From NCBI RefSeq assembly GCF_008806385.1, contig NZ_VZZK01000007.1:166443-230442 (forward strand): a DNA stretch of 64,000 bases. Reading direction: 5' to 3'. Shown piece by piece: positions 9,059-18,301 of this stretch. Made by a program: the position numbers and the translations under genes. This stretch comes from Methylobacterium soli. GTDB taxonomy: Bacteria > Pseudomonadota > Alphaproteobacteria > Rhizobiales > Beijerinckiaceae. Numbering within the stretch: the stretch's first letter is position 1; each line of letters begins with the position of its first letter. Below the pieces are notes generated by a model that saw only the letters and a list, made by a program, of their open reading frames with translations, was not told the DNA's origin and searched no databases.

Positions 9059-9439
9059 TCAGCGGCGCGTCTTGACCTTGGCCTTGCGGGCCGCGTAGCG
9101 CGCATCGCGCAGGGCCTTCTTGGCGACCAGTTCGGCGGATTTGCGCTCCTGGGCGGCGGCGCTCTCGGCTTCCTCGCGCGCGATCTGGGCGGCGAGTTCC
9201 GCCTCCTCGCGGGCGCGCTTCTCTTCCGCTGCCTGAATCTCGGCCGCGATGCGGGCGGCCTCACGCTCCCGGATACGCTCGTCGCGGGCGCGGGCAACCT
9301 CTTGGCGCGCCTTGGCTTTCGCGATCAGCTCGGGGTCGTCGGCCGGCGGGCGGGCCTTGAACTTGGCCAGCAAAGCCGCCTTCGCGTTCGCGGAGTTCTG
9401 GCGGCGGTCGTCGAAATTCCTGTAGTCGAATGCGCTCAT
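9059..9439 (-). CDS. DUF6481-family protein
   Basis: The 126-residue, highly charged protein begins MSAFDYRNFDDRR. It is almost wholly alpha-helical/coiled-coil, with runs of Ala, Glu, Arg and Lys, and ends in a basic tail (RKAKVKTRR). The sequence matches DUF6481, a family of unknown function common in Methylobacterium and relatives. The ATG at 9439 has a GAAAGG ribosome-binding site. There is no signal peptide or membrane segment. The function is unknown; a nucleic-acid or membrane-surface role would be a guess. Confidence 0.8.
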   Translation of the reverse strand: MSAFDYRNFDDRRQNSANAKAALLAKFKARPPADDPELIAKAKARQEVARARDERIREREAARIAAEIQAAEEKRAREEAELAAQIAREEAESAAAQERKSAELVAKKALRDARYAARKAKVKTRR

Positions 9440-9627
9440 CTGACCTTTCTCGTGCGATATCTCAGGTGCGACGCTTCACGGGATCGCCGCCGGCGCGCCA
9501 GCGCGGACGGAGGCGAGCGGAGATCGAGAATCCGATCCTGTCCCGCGAAACCGGATTGCCAATGCCTCAGCCCCAGGCCCGACGCAACAGAATCGGCCTC
9601 GCGCGCGGAGCGCATCGAACGCTTTGT

Positions 9628-9657
9628 CCGTCACCGACCGGAAAAGATCGGTGACGG
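9628..9657 (-). terminator. Hairpin downstream of the cold-shock gene
   Basis: A perfect ten-base inverted repeat (CCGTCACCGA / TCGGTGACGG) with a ten-base loop lies 13 bases past the stop of the minus-strand cold-shock gene. No clear U-run follows on that strand, so it could be a weak intrinsic terminator or an mRNA-stabilising stem. Confidence 0.5.
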
Positions 9658-9670
9658 TCTCTCAAAAGCC

Positions 9671-9880
9671 TCACACGGCCTGGAGGTTGCCCGCCGATTG
9701 CTTGCCGGTGCGGCGATCGCTCTCGATCTCGTAGGAGACCTTCTGTCCCTCGATCAGGTTGCGCATCCCGGCGCGCTCGACGGCCGAGATGTGGACGAAC
9801 ACGTCCTTGCCGCCGTCATCCGGCTGAATGAAGCCGTAACCCTTGGTCTCGTTGAACCACTTCACGGTACCCGTGCTCAT
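9671..9880 (-). CDS. CspA-family cold-shock protein
   Basis: The 69-residue protein is a single cold-shock domain. It carries both RNA-binding motifs ([13 protein letters not shown] and VFVHISAV) and ends after [11 protein letters not shown]. Such proteins bind single-stranded RNA and DNA and melt RNA structure. The ATG at 9880 has a GGAGG ribosome-binding site; the longer open frame to 10030 is not supported. A hairpin follows the stop. The 580-base upstream region may include a long 5' leader, as is usual for cold-shock genes. Confidence 0.95.
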   Translation of the reverse strand: MSTGTVKWFNETKGYGFIQPDDGGKDVFVHISAVERAGMRNLIEGQKVSYEIESDRRTGKQSAGNLQAV

Positions 9881-10459
9881 GGCGTATTCCTCCAGTCTGT
9901 GAGGTAGGGGACCCGCCCGCCCTCGCGGCTGTCCGCGCAGGAGCATGAAGGGCAGGTCGGTCGATATGGGAACGGGTCGATGCGGCGCCCTTGGGGACAG
10001 CGGGAACGATGGGGCGAGGCAACCCGGCATGAGCCGGCCACGGATCGATGAGAGGCTGAGTTAGGTCGCCGCCGCCGTTCTGGCAAGGCGGCGCACCGCG
10101 GAATCGTGCTGTCGCGCACCTGCGGGGATGGGGCGCGGGCGCGACCCGATTCCTGAGGCCTGACGGCGGCTTGAGGATACTCCGGCGCGGCCCTCCCTCC
10201 GGCGCGAGCCGGCTCCGTCCCCCGCGAAGGTTGCCCCCGCAAGGTCCGACGGCTAGGTTCGCGGCGACCAGCGCGGCTTTCTGGGCATGACTCCTCGGAG
10301 CCGGACACATGGGCCAGTCATCGGCATTCAGGGCCGGATGGCCCCGTTCGCGCGAGCCGGCATCGAGCGGGGGCTTGAGATGACGACGCAGGCGACGTTT
10401 CGGATCGGGAGGGCTCCGGCCGGCGGGTCGGGGCGGGCCGTGATCGCCTGCAGCGCGGC
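9881..10459. other. Intergenic region between csp and tamA
   Basis: About 580 bases separate the divergent csp and tamA genes. Open frames here give only Arg/Pro/Ser-rich translations. The region presumably carries the cold-shock leader and the tamA promoter, but I see no specific site. Confidence 0.45.
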
Positions 10460-12484
10460 TTGAGAGACGAGAACCGTTCGCGCGTGGCTCAGACGATCCC
10501 AAGGCGGGACCGGTTTCCGACGATCGGCCGGTTTGGACAGGCCTGGCTGGCGGCCGGCATCACGCTCGGCGTCACGCTCGGCATGACCCAGACCGCATCG
10601 GCCTTCGACCTCTTCGGGCTGTTCGGATCCGAGGAGGCTCCGCCGGCTCCGAACGCGGGCGCCCTGCCCTACAGCGTCAAGGTCTCGGGGGCCGACGACG
10701 AGGATCTCCTCAAGGCCCTGCAGGACACCTCCGCCCTCTACCGCCTGCGCCAGGAGCCGCCGCCGGACGGCGATGGCCTCGTGCGCCGCGCCGAGGCGGA
10801 TCTCCGGCGGCTTCCTGAGGCTCTGTCCGGCTACGGCTACTATGCGGGCCGGGTCGCGATCCGCGTCGACGGCGTGGCGATCGGCGGCGAGGCTTCCCTC
10901 GCCCCGGCCGCGCGGGCGGCGGAAGCCTCGCGCAACCGGGCTCTGGTTCCGGTCAGGATCGCCCTCGATCCTGGCCCCCTCTACACGCTCCGCTCCGTCA
11001 CGGTGCGCGATTCCCGCGGACGCTCCTTCACCGAAGAGGTGCTGCCCGCGCGCTTCACGCGTGTCGACGAGGCGGTTCCGGCCCGCTCCGCGACCGTCCT
11101 GGCGCGCGAGGCCAGGATCGTTGATCGCTTCCGCTCGCTCGGCCATCCCTTCGCCAAGGTGGTCTCGCGCGATCCCGTGGTGGACGACGCGGCCCACGTG
11201 ATGGACGTGACCTTCACGGTCGATCCGGGACCGCTCGCGGGTCTCGGCTCGGTCGCCCTGCGGGGCACCGAGGATATCGACCCGGCGGTGGTGCGCTCCT
11301 TCATCTATGCGGAGCCGGGCGACCCGTATTCGCCGCGGGCAATCGCCGACATCCGGCGCTCGGTCGCGAAGGTGGAGGGCCTCGGCTCGGTGCGGGTACG
11401 CGAAGGCGAGACCCTCGACCCGCAGGGCAACCTGCCGATCTTCGTCGACGTGACGGAGCGGGAGCGCAACCTGATCGGCGTCGCCGCCCGCTACTCGACC
11501 GTCGATGGTCCGGGCATTCGCGCCTATTACGCCAACCGCAACCTTTTCGGCGGGGGCGAGACCCTGCGGGTCGACGCCGATCTCTACTATCTTGGCAACG
11601 ACCTCTACGCGACGCAGCGCAAGCTCGCGGGCATCGATTCGAACGGGCTCGGCGGGCGCCTCTCGGCGACCTTCGTCAAGCCGGCGCTCTGGGGCACCCG
11701 CAACGACCTCGTCGCCAACGCCTTCGCCGGACGCGAGGCGCAGCAGAGCTACGTCGCCGATGCGGCCGGCGGCACGGTCGGCATCCGGCACCGCTTCTCC
11801 GATACGTTCTTCGCACAGCTCGGCGTCGAGGGGCAGGCCGGCCGCTCGCAGGACGCGCTGGGCAAGGTCGATTACCGCCTCGTCGGCGTACCCCTCTCGG
11901 TGTCCTACGATTCGACCGACAATCTCCTCGACCCGACGGAGGGCGTGCGGCTCACCGCTTCCGCCACGCCTTACGCGGGGTTTCTCGGCTCCGATCCCTC
12001 GATCTTCGTGGCGAAGGCGCAGGGCTCGACCTATTACGCCTTCGACGACGAGGCGCGATACATCCTCGCGGGCCGCCTCGGCTTCGGCTCGATCTCCGGC
12101 GCGCGGCTCGAGGACATCCCGGCCAACATCCGGTTCTTCGCGGGCGGCGGTGGCTCGGTGCGCGGCTATCCCTATCGGACGCTCGGCCCCCGCGGCCCCT
12201 TCAACCTGCCGATCGGCGGCCGCAGTTTGCTGGAAGCCTCGCTCGAGGCCCGCATCAAGGTCACCGACACCATCGGCGTGGTGCCCTTCTTCGACGCCGG
12301 CACGGCCTTCGCCGGCAGCTTGCCCGACTTCAACGAGCGGATCCGGTACGCCGCCGGCATCGGCCTGCGCTATTATACCGGAATCGGCCCGATCCGCGTC
12401 GACCTCGCCTTCCCGCTCAATCGGATCAAGGGCAATCACGAGCGCCCGGCAGCCCTCTACATCAGCCTGGGACAAGCCTTCTGA
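10460..12484 (+). CDS. tamA: TamA-like outer-membrane translocation protein (Omp85 family)
   Basis: The protein has about 674 residues with an N-terminal signal peptide ending near TASA-FDLFG. Three POTRA-like repeats follow (about 60-340), including an AEADLRRL...GYGYY segment, and then a 16-stranded Omp85 barrel. The barrel includes the hallmark VRGYPYR segment and a C-terminal strand ending in Phe. With TamB it forms the translocation and assembly module that inserts autotransporters and other outer-membrane proteins and is linked to lipid transport. The frame opens with a TTG at 10460; a GTG at 10484 is an equally plausible start and leaves the signal peptide intact. The stop overlaps the start of tamB by one base (TGATG). 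Confidence 0.9.
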   Translation: MRDENRSRVAQTIPRRDRFPTIGRFGQAWLAAGITLGVTLGMTQTASAFDLFGLFGSEEAPPAPNAGALPYSVKVSGADDEDLLKALQDTSALYRLRQEPPPDGDGLVRRAEADLRRLPEALSGYGYYAGRVAIRVDGVAIGGEASLAPAARAAEASRNRALVPVRIALDPGPLYTLRSVTVRDSRGRSFTEEVLPARFTRVDEAVPARSATVLAREARIVDRFRSLGHPFAKVVSRDPVVDDAAHVMDVTFTVDPGPLAGLGSVALRGTEDIDPAVVRSFIYAEPGDPYSPRAIADIRRSVAKVEGLGSVRVREGETLDPQGNLPIFVDVTERERNLIGVAARYSTVDGPGIRAYYANRNLFGGGETLRVDADLYYLGNDLYATQRKLAGIDSNGLGGRLSATFVKPALWGTRNDLVANAFAGREAQQSYVADAAGGTVGIRHRFSDTFFAQLGVEGQAGRSQDALGKVDYRLVGVPLSVSYDSTDNLLDPTEGVRLTASATPYAGFLGSDPSIFVAKAQGSTYYAFDDEARYILAGRLGFGSISGARLEDIPANIRFFAGGGGSVRGYPYRTLGPRGPFNLPIGGRSLLEASLEARIKVTDTIGVVPFFDAGTAFAGSLPDFNERIRYAAGIGLRYYTGIGPIRVDLAFPLNRIKGNHERPAALYISLGQAF

Positions 12485-15400
12485 TGGCTGGATCACGCAT
12501 GCGCCCCGTCGCGAGCCGCGGCCGAGCCCTGGCCGCGGCGCTCTGTGCCCTGGTCATCGCGACGCTCGTCGGGACCGCCACCTTCACGCGGGCGGCCGAC
12601 GAGGGCGAGAAGACGGTGCTGGGCGGGCTCCTCTCCAAAGCCCTCTCGACGCCGAGTTCCCGCGTCGCCATCGGGGCGGTCGACGGCGCCCTCTCCTCCG
12701 ACGCCACCATCCGGGACGTGGCGATCAGCGACCGCGACGGCGTCTGGCTGAAGCTCGACCGAGCCCGCCTCGTCTGGCGTCGCCTCGCGCTCCTGTCGGG
12801 GCGCCTCGAGATCGACAGCCTCGAACTCGGACGCCTCGAGGTCCTGCGCCGTCCCCTGCCCGCCCCGGCCGCTGATGCGCCGGAGCCCGACGGCTCGCTG
12901 CTGCCGGACCTGCCCGTGAAGGTCGAGGTCAAGGGGTTCCGCCTCGCGGAGCTGGTGCTTGGCGAGGCCATCGCGGGACAGCCGGCCCGGCTCGAGGCGC
13001 AGGGCAAGGTGAAGCTCGGTGCCCCCGCGGAGGGCCTCGACCTCGATCTCGGCGTCCATCGCCTCGATGCGGCCGGGCAATTCGTGGCGCGGCTCCTGTT
13101 CGTGCCGAAGGGCGAGCGGCTGGAGGTGAAGGCAACGCTGACGGAGCCCGCCGGCGGCCTGCTCTCGAAGGGTTTGAACGTGCCGGGTACGCCGCCCATC
13201 AACCTCGACCTCGATGGGCGCGGCACTCTCGATGCGTGGAATGCGCGCCTCGATTTCGACGCGGGCGAGAGCATCGGCGCCAAGGGAGCCGCGAAGATCT
13301 CGCGCATCGGCGCCGAGCGGCGCCTCAGCCTCGATCTCGCCTCGCGCATCGAGGGCCTGCTGCCCGGCCCGGTTGCCGCCGTGTTCTCGGGCACGACCCA
13401 GCTCGACGGGTCCCTGCGCTTCTCCGACAGCGGCAGCCTCGGCATCGACCGGCTGGAACTCGCCTCGCGCACCGCTCGCCTCGATGCGCGCGGCAGCCTC
13501 AGCACCGACCGAATGGCCGACTTCACCGTCTCGGCCCGTGCCGTGCCGACCGAGGGCGGCGTGACGAAGGCCGCCGAGACGGAATTGCAGAGCCTCGTCC
13601 TCGACGCCAGCCTGAAGGGGCCGCTCGCCCGTCCCGAGATCAATGGATCGCTCAAGGCGGCGGGCCTGCGCACCCGCGACAGCAGACTCGACCGCATGGA
13701 CGCCAGCGTCAAAGCGGTGCCGGTGACTGCGGAGAAGACGGGCCGTTTCGCCCTCAGCGCCGATGCGCGGGTCGAGGGCCTCTCGCTCGCCGATCCGGCG
13801 CTCGCCCACGCCATCGGGTCTCGCGCCGCCCTGACGTTCCGGGCCACGCTCGAGCCCGACAACACGCTCGCGGTGTCGAGCCTGCGCATCGAAGGGCTGA
13901 ATGCCGAGGCCACCTATGCGGGCCGGATCGGCCAGAACATCCTGACGGGCGAGGTCGAGGCCGAGATGCGCGACCTCGCGGTCTATTCGGGTCTGGCCGG
14001 TCGCCCGCTCGCCGGCAGCCTCGCGGCCCGGGCGGCGCTCAGCGGCGACCCCGCCCGCAAGGCCGTGACGGCGGATGTGGATCTGCGCGCGCAGGGGCTC
14101 GGCCTCGCGCATCCGATCCTCGACCGACTTCTCGGCCGGACCCCACGATTCAACGGGCGCCTGTCCCAGGTCTATGACGGCTACGCCTTCGAGCAGGCCC
14201 GTCTCGAAGGGGCCGAGATGATCGCGCGATTGGAAGGGCGGGCCACGGCGCGTCTCGCCGATGCGCGGCTCAGCCTCGACCTCAAGGATCTTGCTGCCCT
14301 CGACGACAAGCTGGCCGGGCGCGCCACGCTGGAGGGGCGCCTCACCGGCTCCCTGGTGCGACCCGACCTCGCCGCGGTGCTGAGCGCTTCCGAAGCGACG
14401 GCGCTCGGACGTCCGATCCGCAATCTGCGCATGGACGCCACGATCGGCGATCTCACCGGTGCTCTCGATGGCCGCGTGCGGCTCGGCGGCATGATCGGCG
14501 GCAAGGCCCTGGAGGGCGACGTTCATCTGACGCGTCCCTCCGCACAGAATTGGGCGCTCGACCGTCTCGCGGTCCGCCTCGGCAGCGTCGGCATGGACGG
14601 GCGCGCCGCGATCGATGCCGGAACGGGCCTTGCGGACGGGACCCTGACGCTCACGGCGGCCGATCTCGACGATCTGTCGCCCCTCGCCCTGACCCGCATG
14701 TCCGGCAGCCTCGATGCGAACATCGCGCTGACGCGCAGTGGCGGCCGGCAGAACGCGGCCCTCCGCGCCAAGGGCGCGCAGATCCGTGTCGGCGAGGTCG
14801 GGCTCGCGCGCCTCGATGCCGATCTCAAGGGCCAGGATCTCCTCCGGGCCCCGGTGCTCGACGGACGCCTCGACGCGGATCGCCTCGTCGCCGCGGGCGA
14901 GAGCCTCGATACGGTCCGGTTTTCCGCCATCGGCACGCCCTCGGCGAGCGACGTGACCTTCAAGGCCAAGGCCCGCGGCTTCGATCTCGATGGGGCCGCC
15001 CGGCTCGTGCCGGCCGAGCGCACGCGCATCGAACTGTCGCGGTTCTCGGCCGTGCGGGGGGCCGATCGGCTGGCGCTGACCGGTCCGGCCACGATCACGC
15101 TCGGCGACGGCGGTGCCCGGATCGACGGCTTCGGCCTCGCGGCGGGTTCAGGGCGCCTCACGGTCTCGGGCCGGGCCGGTCACGATCTCGACCTCAAGCT
15201 CGGTCTGCGCGCCCTGCCCCTCTCCCTGGCCCGCATCGCGAGCCCGGGCCTTGCCCTGAGCGGCACCCTCGACGGCGATGCCGAGGTTCGGGGCCAGGCG
15301 ACCCGGCCGGACGGGCATTACGCCTTCACGGTGAGCCGCCTCGTCACGCCCGAGACCCGCAAGGCCGGCCTTCCGCCGATCGAGGCGCGGGTGAGCGGCG

Positions 15401-16836
15401 CCCTCGCGAATGGGCGTGCCGGCCTCGACGGCCGCGTCTCGGCCGGGCCCGGCGTCGCGGTGACGCTTGGCGGCTCCCTGCCGGTGGAGGCCGGGGGCAC
15501 CCTGGCGCTCAAGGCGGGCGGCACCGTCGAGGCCGCACTCGCCAATGGCCTGCTCAGCGCCGGCGGACAGCGCCTCACCGGTCGCGTCGCCTTCGACGCC
15601 GGTGTGACCGGCACCCTTGCGGCGCCCCGCGTCGAGGGCGCGGCGACGCTCTCGGGCGGCAGCTTCACCGACCCGCTCCAGGGCATTCGCTTCACCGGCA
15701 TCGAGGGCCGGGCCACCGGGCGCGGCGACACCATCGTGCTGGAGCGCCTCACCGCCGCGACCCGCAACGGCGGTACGCTGCGCGCCTCCGGCCGCGTCGC
15801 GGTCGCGCCCGAGGCTGGGTTTCCCGGCACGCTGACGCTCACGGCCGAGCGGGCGGAACTGGTCTCAAGCCCCCTGATGACGGCGGTCGCGAGCCTGAAT
15901 CTGGCACTGAGCGGGCCGCTCGCCCGCACGCCGCGCGTGGCGGGCCGGGTCGACGTGGTCTCGATCGACGTCTCCGTGCCGGACCGGTTGCCCGCCACGG
16001 TGCAGCCGCTGCCGGGCATCCGCCGGGTCAACACGCCGCCGGAGGTCCGGGCGCGGCTCGACCGCAAGGCCGAGCGCAACGCGCAGGCCGCCGCCATTGG
16101 ACGCCGCCGCGGCCGGCCGGCCGGCCCCTTCGACGCCAATCTCGACATCGCCGTGACGGCGCCGAACCGCATCTTCGTGCGCGGGCGCGGCATCGATGCC
16201 GAACTCGGCGGGACCTTGCGGCTCACCGGTTCCTCGCGCGATCCGCAGGCGATCGGTGCCTTCGAGATGCGACGGGGCCGCCTCAGCATCATCGGCCAGC
16301 GCCTCGACTTCACGCGCGGCCGCCTGACCTTCGCGGGGGAGATCACGGCACCCGATCTCGATTTCGCGGCCGAGACCAAGGCCGCCGAGGTGACAGCCCG
16401 CGTGGCCGTGACGGGACCGGCCAACCAGCCGAACTTCGTCCTCAGCTCGGATCCGAGCCTGCCGCAGGACGAGGTGTTGTCGCGGCTCCTGTTCAAGAAG
16501 GCGGCCGGCAAGCTCTCGCCGTTCCAGGCGCTGCAACTGGCGCAAGGGGTGGCCCAGCTCTCGGGCGGCGCCGGCGGCATCGACGTGTTCGAGCAAGCCC
16601 GCAAGGGCCTCGGTCTCGACAGCCTCGATGTCTCGACGGGGGCGAGCGGTGGCCCCGCGATCGGGGCCTCGCGCTATCTGAGCGATCGCCTGAGCGTTGG
16701 CGTGAAGGCCGGGGCGAAACCGGCCGATACGGCCGCCACCATCGATTACGACGTGACGCGCCGGGTGAAGATCCAGGGTGAGGCCGGCAGCGATGGCCGC
16801 GCGGCCGTCGGCATCGGGGCGGAATGGGAGTATTGA
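12484..16836 (+). CDS. tamB: TamB-like translocation and assembly module protein
   Basis: The 1,450-residue protein has an N-terminal signal anchor (about 12-38). A very long beta-helical region of AsmA/TamB type follows, rich in alternating hydrophobic segments and L-x-A/G-x repeats, and the C-terminal TamB domain (DUF490, about 1100-1450) ends in the aromatic residues EWEY. TamB spans the periplasm from the inner membrane to TamA and guides hydrophobic substrates or lipids. It is translationally coupled to tamA and is followed by a strong hairpin. Length and order match the family. Confidence 0.93.
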   Translation: MAGSRMRPVASRGRALAAALCALVIATLVGTATFTRAADEGEKTVLGGLLSKALSTPSSRVAIGAVDGALSSDATIRDVAISDRDGVWLKLDRARLVWRRLALLSGRLEIDSLELGRLEVLRRPLPAPAADAPEPDGSLLPDLPVKVEVKGFRLAELVLGEAIAGQPARLEAQGKVKLGAPAEGLDLDLGVHRLDAAGQFVARLLFVPKGERLEVKATLTEPAGGLLSKGLNVPGTPPINLDLDGRGTLDAWNARLDFDAGESIGAKGAAKISRIGAERRLSLDLASRIEGLLPGPVAAVFSGTTQLDGSLRFSDSGSLGIDRLELASRTARLDARGSLSTDRMADFTVSARAVPTEGGVTKAAETELQSLVLDASLKGPLARPEINGSLKAAGLRTRDSRLDRMDASVKAVPVTAEKTGRFALSADARVEGLSLADPALAHAIGSRAALTFRATLEPDNTLAVSSLRIEGLNAEATYAGRIGQNILTGEVEAEMRDLAVYSGLAGRPLAGSLAARAALSGDPARKAVTADVDLRAQGLGLAHPILDRLLGRTPRFNGRLSQVYDGYAFEQARLEGAEMIARLEGRATARLADARLSLDLKDLAALDDKLAGRATLEGRLTGSLVRPDLAAVLSASEATALGRPIRNLRMDATIGDLTGALDGRVRLGGMIGGKALEGDVHLTRPSAQNWALDRLAVRLGSVGMDGRAAIDAGTGLADGTLTLTAADLDDLSPLALTRMSGSLDANIALTRSGGRQNAALRAKGAQIRVGEVGLARLDADLKGQDLLRAPVLDGRLDADRLVAAGESLDTVRFSAIGTPSASDVTFKAKARGFDLDGAARLVPAERTRIELSRFSAVRGADRLALTGPATITLGDGGARIDGFGLAAGSGRLTVSGRAGHDLDLKLGLRALPLSLARIASPGLALSGTLDGDAEVRGQATRPDGHYAFTVSRLVTPETRKAGLPPIEARVSGALANGRAGLDGRVSAGPGVAVTLGGSLPVEAGGTLALKAGGTVEAALANGLLSAGGQRLTGRVAFDAGVTGTLAAPRVEGAATLSGGSFTDPLQGIRFTGIEGRATGRGDTIVLERLTAATRNGGTLRASGRVAVAPEAGFPGTLTLTAERAELVSSPLMTAVASLNLALSGPLARTPRVAGRVDVVSIDVSVPDRLPATVQPLPGIRRVNTPPEVRARLDRKAERNAQAAAIGRRRGRPAGPFDANLDIAVTAPNRIFVRGRGIDAELGGTLRLTGSSRDPQAIGAFEMRRGRLSIIGQRLDFTRGRLTFAGEITAPDLDFAAETKAAEVTARVAVTGPANQPNFVLSSDPSLPQDEVLSRLLFKKAAGKLSPFQALQLAQGVAQLSGGAGGIDVFEQARKGLGLDSLDVSTGASGGPAIGASRYLSDRLSVGVKAGAKPADTAATIDYDVTRRVKIQGEAGSDGRAAVGIGAEWEY

Positions 16837-16866
16837 GCCCCGAAATCCACGGTGGCACCCAACGAA

Positions 16867-16899
16867 AAGCCCGCTTCCGCAGGGCGCGGAAGCGGGCTT
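16867..16899. terminator. Strong shared hairpin terminator
   Basis: A perfect 14-base inverted repeat (AAGCCCGCTTCCGC) with a five-base loop lies between the convergent tamB and lanM genes. On the minus strand it is followed by TTCGTT, so it fits best as the lanM terminator and may also stop tamB transcripts. Confidence 0.85.
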
Positions 16900-16934
16900 G
16901 ACCTTGCAGGCTGACCCAGGTTGGCGGGCCGCGC

Positions 16935-17348
16935 TTACTTGATGAGCGCGAGCAGGGCCTTGCCGGCGGGGGTCTGGAGTTCCTTGGCGTCGAGGGTGCC
17001 GTCGTTGTCCGGGTCGGCGGCCTTGAAGCGCTCGGCCACGGCAGCGAGGTATTCCTTCTTGTCGAGGGTGCCGTCGTTGTCGGGATCGGCCTGCTTGACG
17101 CCGGCCTTGCTGAGGCGGCCCTTCAGCTCCTTGGCATCGAGGGTGCCGTCGGCGTCCTTCTCGAGACGATCGAAGGTCGCGGACGCGACGGCCTGGACTT
17201 CCTTCAGGTCGACGGTGGCATCGTTGTCGGTATCGATCATCTTGACCGCGCCGGCGCCGCTCAGGGGCTTGGCGAGGACGGCGGGGGCTGCGAGGGTCGA
17301 CAGCGCCAGGACAAGCGCGGCGAAGCTGCTGGAAACACGAAGGCTCAT
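16935..17348 (-). CDS. lanM: Lanmodulin-like periplasmic EF-hand lanthanide-binding protein
   Basis: The 137-residue precursor has a signal peptide (1-26, cut near VLA-KP) and four EF-hand loops: 39-50 (DTDNDATVDLKE), 63-74 (EKDADGTLDAKE), 88-99 (DPDNDGTLDKKE) and 112-123 (DPDNDGTLDAKE). Loops are spaced by only about 12 residues, and segments such as DAKELKGR, DKKEYLAAV and FKAADPDNDGT match lanmodulin of Methylorubrum extorquens. Lanmodulin binds rare-earth ions with picomolar affinity in the periplasm of methylotrophs. The signature proline at loop position 2 is kept only in loops 3 and 4. Loop 1 has Ala for the usual Gly at position 6, and loop 2 begins with Glu. The start at 17348 has GGGAGAAAG upstream. 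No lanthanide transport genes lie nearby. Confidence 0.9.
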   Translation of the reverse strand: MSLRVSSSFAALVLALSTLAAPAVLAKPLSGAGAVKMIDTDNDATVDLKEVQAVASATFDRLEKDADGTLDAKELKGRLSKAGVKQADPDNDGTLDKKEYLAAVAERFKAADPDNDGTLDAKELQTPAGKALLALIK

Positions 17349-17748
17349 TGCCACTTTCTCCCGATTTGTTTGCGAGAGTTTCCCTATCCCTGGCCGTTGC
17401 GTTGCACAAGGGGCAGGCAAGGGGGAAATGGGCATCAGCGCAGGAATCCGCCATGACGTCGTGGAAGACACGGAAACGTGATGCTTCTTCGCAAGACGAG
17501 GGCCGCTCTCTCTCCGAGGTTTCCGGCGCGAACGCCGAATCAGGCCCCGGGCGCGGCACGCAGCGGCGAAGCGTCCGGCCCAGTGAGCGCGATCGCAACG
17601 CTGAACATTTCATATGGGGCGTGCACGCGAATCGGCCCCCTACGTTGAACAATTCCGCATCCGGCGCTCCATGTTGGCTGACGGGCATCCGGATGCTGCG
17701 CCGCAGCGGCGCGCCTGATCCCCGCACATCCCTTCGGAGAGTCGTTTC
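17349..17748. other. Divergent intergenic region, lanM / deformylase-like gene
   Basis: The 400 bases between the divergent starts hold no credible gene. The stretch 17600-17660 is relatively AT-rich and may carry promoters. No known operator is recognised. Confidence 0.4.
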
Positions 17749-18258
17749 GTGCCCGCGCAACCGCTGATTTTCTACCCGGATCCCCGACTGCGCTTGCGCG
17801 CCGAGCCGGTCCCGGCCTTCGACGAGAGCCTGCGGGATCTCGCCCGGGACGTGCGCGACACCCTCGATGCCGCGCAGGCGGTGGGGCTCACCGCGCCCCA
17901 TATCGGCCGGCCGCTCCGGCTGGTGGTGCTGCGCCTCGAGCCGGGCGAGCCGCACACGGTTTATGCCGATCCGGAAATCGTCTGGGCCTCGCCGGAGCGG
18001 GCTTCGGGCACCGAGGGCAGCGTCCTGATGCCGGGCGTCGCCGAGACGGTGGAGCGGGCCCGCGCCGTGCGGCTCCGCTACCGCGACCTCGACGGGGTTG
18101 AGCGGGAGGAAGCGGCGGAGGGGTTCCGCGCCGCCTGCCTGCAGCACGAGATCGACCAGCTCGACGGCATCTTCTGGATCGAGCGCCTGTCGCGGCTCCG
18201 GCGGGAGCGGGCGCTGAAGCGCTTCGCCAAGCTCCGGCGCGAGGCCCGCGCGGGCTGA
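17749..18258 (+). CDS. Peptide-deformylase-like protein with degenerate metal site
   Basis: The 169-residue protein has the overall deformylase layout. Motif I is AVGLTAPHIG (normally GxGLAAxQ), motif II is TEGSVLMPG (normally EGCLS) and motif III is QHEIDQLDG (normally QHExDHLxG). The catalytic Glu134 and first metal-ligand His133 are kept. The ligand Cys is Ser91, the second ligand His is Gln137, and the motif I Gln is His51. True deformylases remove the N-formyl group from nascent proteins using Fe or Zn held by Cys and two His. With two of three ligands replaced, ordinary activity is doubtful. The GTG start at 17749 has GGAGA upstream. It is probably a paralogue of a functional deformylase elsewhere. 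Confidence 0.8.
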   Translation: MPAQPLIFYPDPRLRLRAEPVPAFDESLRDLARDVRDTLDAAQAVGLTAPHIGRPLRLVVLRLEPGEPHTVYADPEIVWASPERASGTEGSVLMPGVAETVERARAVRLRYRDLDGVEREEAAEGFRAACLQHEIDQLDGIFWIERLSRLRRERALKRFAKLRREARAG

Positions 18259-18301
18259 CGCGCGATGGCGGCGCGCGGGCGGGCCGTGATAGGCATGGCC
18301 C

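Noticed and set aside
10328..12496. 722-codon minus-strand open frame
   Set aside because: Antisense to tamA, whose Omp85 motifs are clear.
12493..14526. Long minus-strand open frame
   Set aside because: Antisense to tamB; charged low-complexity translation.
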